The notes beneath the pieces are model-generated. The model searched no databases. It saw only the letters and a list, made by a program, of their open reading frames with translations, and had not been told where the DNA came from. Both the position numbers and the translations under genes were made by a program. Shown here in pieces: positions 5,739-7,054 of a stretch of DNA of 7,054 nucleotides (its first letter is position 1; each line of letters starts with the position of its first letter). Location: NCBI GenBank assembly GCA_014377155.1, contig JACMQD010000312.1:1-7054 (forward strand), in the 5' to 3' direction. Source of the stretch: Herminiimonas sp. (lineage in GTDB: Bacteria > Pseudomonadota > Gammaproteobacteria > Burkholderiales > Burkholderiaceae).

Positions 5739-6620
5739 TTGCGTACCTATGCCCGAGGCATTACATCGCTTCAATGTTTGTCTGACGGAAGATTTATCGA
5801 CGACGATGTAAGCAAATTGCCAGCCCTGAAAAAGCTGAATTTGATGAGTTGCACCGAGCTCACCAATGCGGCCCTCCTGCGCCTGCCACCGACCTTGGAG
5901 GAGTTGAATTTGTCAGGCTGCCTTGGCCTCACCGACGCAGCGCTGGCAAACCTGCCGGAGAAACTGCCAAATTTAAAGCATCTGGAGGTGGCAGGTTGTC
6001 TGCGCCTGACCAGTGCCGCGATGAGGGACCTGTCACCGACACTGACGGCGTTGAATTTGTCTGGCTGTTTTAGCCTTAGCGATACCGTGATGCGTAACCT
6101 GTCAGAGAAATCGCCACAGCTGATACAACTTGAACTGGCAGGGTGCATGGGCCTCACCAATGCAGCACTGACGTACCCCCTACCACTATTGGAAAAGCTG
6201 AATCTGGCTGGATGTTTCAGCCTCACACAAGCCTCGCTGGTCAATTTCTCGCAGGGATTTCCGAAGCTGAAAGCACTTGATTTGTCGAATGGCGTTGCGT
6301 TCAACGACGCAGAACCGCTGAACCTGCCTCAGACATTGGAAGTTCTGAGGCTCAAGTACCGCGTATCGATCACCGATGAAGCGCTGACGAACATGTTACA
6401 GCGGGTGCCTAATCTGATTGAATTAGATCTGTCGCATTGTAGGGAGCTTACCGATGCAGTTCTGCCAAACCTGCCGGCAACTTTGCAAGCGCTGGATCTA
6501 ACTGGTTGCAATGGTTTTACCGCCAACGGACTAAAAAATCATCTCGGAACGGTACAGGGTCTGGATTTGTCCAAATGTCGCGGACCCGATGGCGAGTCGT
6601 TGGCAGGTCTGCTTAAGTAA
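5739..6620 (+). CDS. Leucine-rich-repeat protein (cysteine-type repeats), C-terminal part
   Basis: This is the part downstream of the TAG, 293 residues if begun at the TTG at 5739. Eleven repeats follow a 26-residue lead. Each fits LxxLxLxxCxxLTDxAL, the cysteine-containing type known mainly from eukaryotic F-box/LRR proteins and AMN1; it should fold as a curved solenoid for protein binding. The repeat Cys or Asn position is Cys in nine units and degenerate in units 7 and 8 (LSNGVAF, LKYRVSI). The last unit degenerates to GPDGESLAG, a likely C-terminal cap. The TTG has no proper ribosome-binding site (AGGA at 5722-5725 is 13 bases away), so independent translation is doubtful and the start is arbitrary. 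No signal peptide or membrane segment is present. GC is a little lower than in the flanking genes on sampled lines. Confidence 0.7.
   Translation: MRTYARGITSLQCLSDGRFIDDDVSKLPALKKLNLMSCTELTNAALLRLPPTLEELNLSGCLGLTDAALANLPEKLPNLKHLEVAGCLRLTSAAMRDLSPTLTALNLSGCFSLSDTVMRNLSEKSPQLIQLELAGCMGLTNAALTYPLPLLEKLNLAGCFSLTQASLVNFSQGFPKLKALDLSNGVAFNDAEPLNLPQTLEVLRLKYRVSITDEALTNMLQRVPNLIELDLSHCRELTDAVLPNLPATLQALDLTGCNGFTANGLKNHLGTVQGLDLSKCRGPDGESLAGLLK
5817..6404 (+). repeat. Four tandem 147-base (49-codon) double LRR units
   Basis: Four successive units begin at 5817, 5964, 6111 and 6258, each coding a 22-residue LRR followed by a 27-residue LRR. The longer member carries an insertion of the type LPEK, LSEK, FSQG or MLQR before the next repeat. 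A fifth 22-residue unit (6405-6470) and two aberrant units of 24 and 25 residues (6471-6617) complete the array. The regular 49-codon period suggests growth by duplication of a two-repeat module. Confidence 0.8.
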
Positions 6621-6708
6621 CCGTAATAGTCGAGTGTTCGAAAAATCGTCGAAAACGCGACCGACCCAGTGTGCGCCACGTTACGATGCGCGAAAACGGT
6701 TCCTGCGC

Positions 6709-6897
6709 TTAGAACGAAATCGACGACTTTGCCGAGATAACCGCGAGTGCATAGTCGAACGATGTGCCAATCGTAGTGAACGTGCATCGTCCTGCTGATT
6801 TCTCAAAAACCATGGCCACCACGCCCGTCGATGCGACCTGGTTTCGGGTGTATTTTCCAGGCGCGGCATCGCCGATCGGCGAGCTAAGTGTTTTCAC
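6709..6897 (-). CDS. Possible small hypothetical ORF with strong Shine-Dalgarno
   Basis: A 62-codon frame starts at GTG (6897-6895) and ends at TAA (6711-6709). GGGGAGGGGGC at 6911-6901 gives an excellent ribosome-binding site 7 bases before the GTG. The product is soluble-looking, rich in Ser, Thr and Ala, with one cysteine, and contains GKYTRNQVASTG and FTTIGTSFDYALAVIS; no signal peptide or known domain is recognised. The same frame could start at TTG 6933. It would be convergent with the LRR frame and divergent from the next plus-strand gene. It may be a real small gene, a relic, or chance; only the ribosome-binding site favours it. Confidence 0.25.
   Translation of the reverse strand: MKTLSSPIGDAAPGKYTRNQVASTGVVAMVFEKSAGRCTFTTIGTSFDYALAVISAKSSISF
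6869..6882. repeat. Perfect 14-base palindrome TCGCCGATCGGCGA
   Basis: The sequence equals its reverse complement. As RNA it could form a 5-bp stem with a GATC loop, followed on the plus strand by a GTGTTTT stretch 7 bases later. It lies inside the possible small ORF. It may be a weak terminator, a protein site or chance. Confidence 0.3.
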
Positions 6898-7012
6898 GTA
6901 GCCCCCTCCCCAGCGAAATGATGCGATGTACAATCAGAAAGTGTTGATGGTTTTCGCACGGTCGTACCAAAATCTCATGTAATATTCGTAAAAATTATTA
7001 TCAGGAGACACG

Positions 7013-7054
7013 ATGACGGAGTTACAGAAGAGTCCGCTGATGGGCCAGATGATG
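7013..7054 (+). CDS. 5' end of a gene, probably AMP-forming acyl-CoA ligase (partial)
   Basis: Fourteen codons (MTELQKSPLMGQMM) are visible before the window ends. AGGAG at 7003-7007 lies 5 bases before the ATG, so this is a well-initiated gene. The peptide resembles the N-terminus of a proteobacterial fatty-acid/3-methylthiopropionyl-CoA ligase family, whose members begin with a short tail and then L(M/L)GQMM followed by MPLLIS; the latter would lie just beyond the window. With so little sequence the function is inference from memory. Confidence 0.5.
   Translation, partial: MTELQKSPLMGQMM

Larger units (their letters stand above)
5367..6620 (+). pseudogene. F-box-like/leucine-rich-repeat protein gene split by an in-frame TAG
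   Basis: One reading frame runs from the ATG at 5367 to the TAA at 6618-6620, broken only by TAG at 5721-5723. Read through, it would give 417 residues: a Ser/Thr/Pro-rich N-terminus (1-75), an F-box-like segment (about 78-115) and eleven leucine-rich repeats. The codons after TAG (D-L-I-N-A-L-R) continue as plausible coding sequence without a fresh ribosome-binding site, so a single point mutation, for example GAG or CAG to TAG, best explains the split. A frameshift cannot bypass it: the other two forward frames stop at 5714-5716 and 5728-5730. No Shine-Dalgarno precedes the ATG. Alternatives are a sequencing error, amber suppression, or independent expression of the two halves. The architecture resembles eukaryotic FBXL proteins and Ralstonia GALA-type effectors. 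Confidence 0.65.
6621..7012. other. Intergenic stretch with no convincing large gene
   Basis: About 390 bases lie between the LRR frame and the next gene. The stretch contains a possible small minus-strand ORF (6709-6897) and a 14-base palindrome (6869-6882), listed separately. The last 70 bases before the next gene are AT-rich and include TAATAT (6980-6985), a possible -10 element without a good -35. I see no RNA gene, insertion sequence or other repeat here. Confidence 0.5.

Noticed and set aside
5771..6304. 177-codon minus-strand frame with apparent internal repeats
   Set aside because: Its repetitiveness only mirrors the LRR array on the other strand.
5817..6617. Tandem repeats considered as CRISPR or satellite DNA
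   Set aside because: The 147-base period is in frame and fully explained by protein-level leucine-rich repeats; there are no constant repeats with unique spacers.
6539..6787. 82-codon minus-strand frame overlapping the LRR end
   Set aside because: No ribosome-binding site or domain is visible, it overlaps the LRR coding end and conflicts with the better-initiated frame at 6709-6897.

Overview
The window looks like a chromosomal segment of a betaproteobacterium of the order Burkholderiales, most likely family Oxalobacteraceae. This rests on moderately high GC, the gene order selO-msrB-yciB-bolA that I recall from that order, and the style of the proteins. No database search was possible, so the taxonomic call is inference.

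The left half (about 28-3627) is one tightly packed minus-strand operon. Transcription runs right to left through a Crp/Fnr-type regulator, selO (protein AMPylase), msrB (methionine-R-sulfoxide reductase), yciB (inner-membrane septation protein A) and a bolA-family gene. Three of the four junctions are 4-base ATGA stop/start overlaps and the fourth gap is 15 bases, which points to translational coupling. Several members concern redox or iron-sulfur homeostasis (SelO, MsrB, BolA); YciB concerns the envelope.

A 135-base divergent intergenic region (3628-3762) separates this operon from a plus-strand pair. The first is a class II aldolase/adducin-family protein (3763-4539). The second is a 196-residue HD-domain protein (4605-5195) whose metal motifs resemble the mixed-valent diiron HD oxygenases (PhnZ/TmpB type) more than ordinary phosphohydrolases. 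A strong hairpin at 5237-5259 may close this unit.

The right part is accessory in character. An open frame from 5367 to 6620 encodes a Ser/Thr/Pro-rich N-terminus, an F-box-like segment and eleven cysteine-type leucine-rich repeats. It is broken by one in-frame TAG at 5721-5723. The repeats alternate strictly between 22 and 27 residues over nine units. This resembles a eukaryote-type FBXL protein or secreted effector, now probably a pseudogene. After it come about 390 bases with no convincing large gene; they hold a possible 62-codon minus-strand ORF with an excellent Shine-Dalgarno. The window ends in the first 14 codons of a gene that probably encodes an AMP-forming acyl-CoA ligase.
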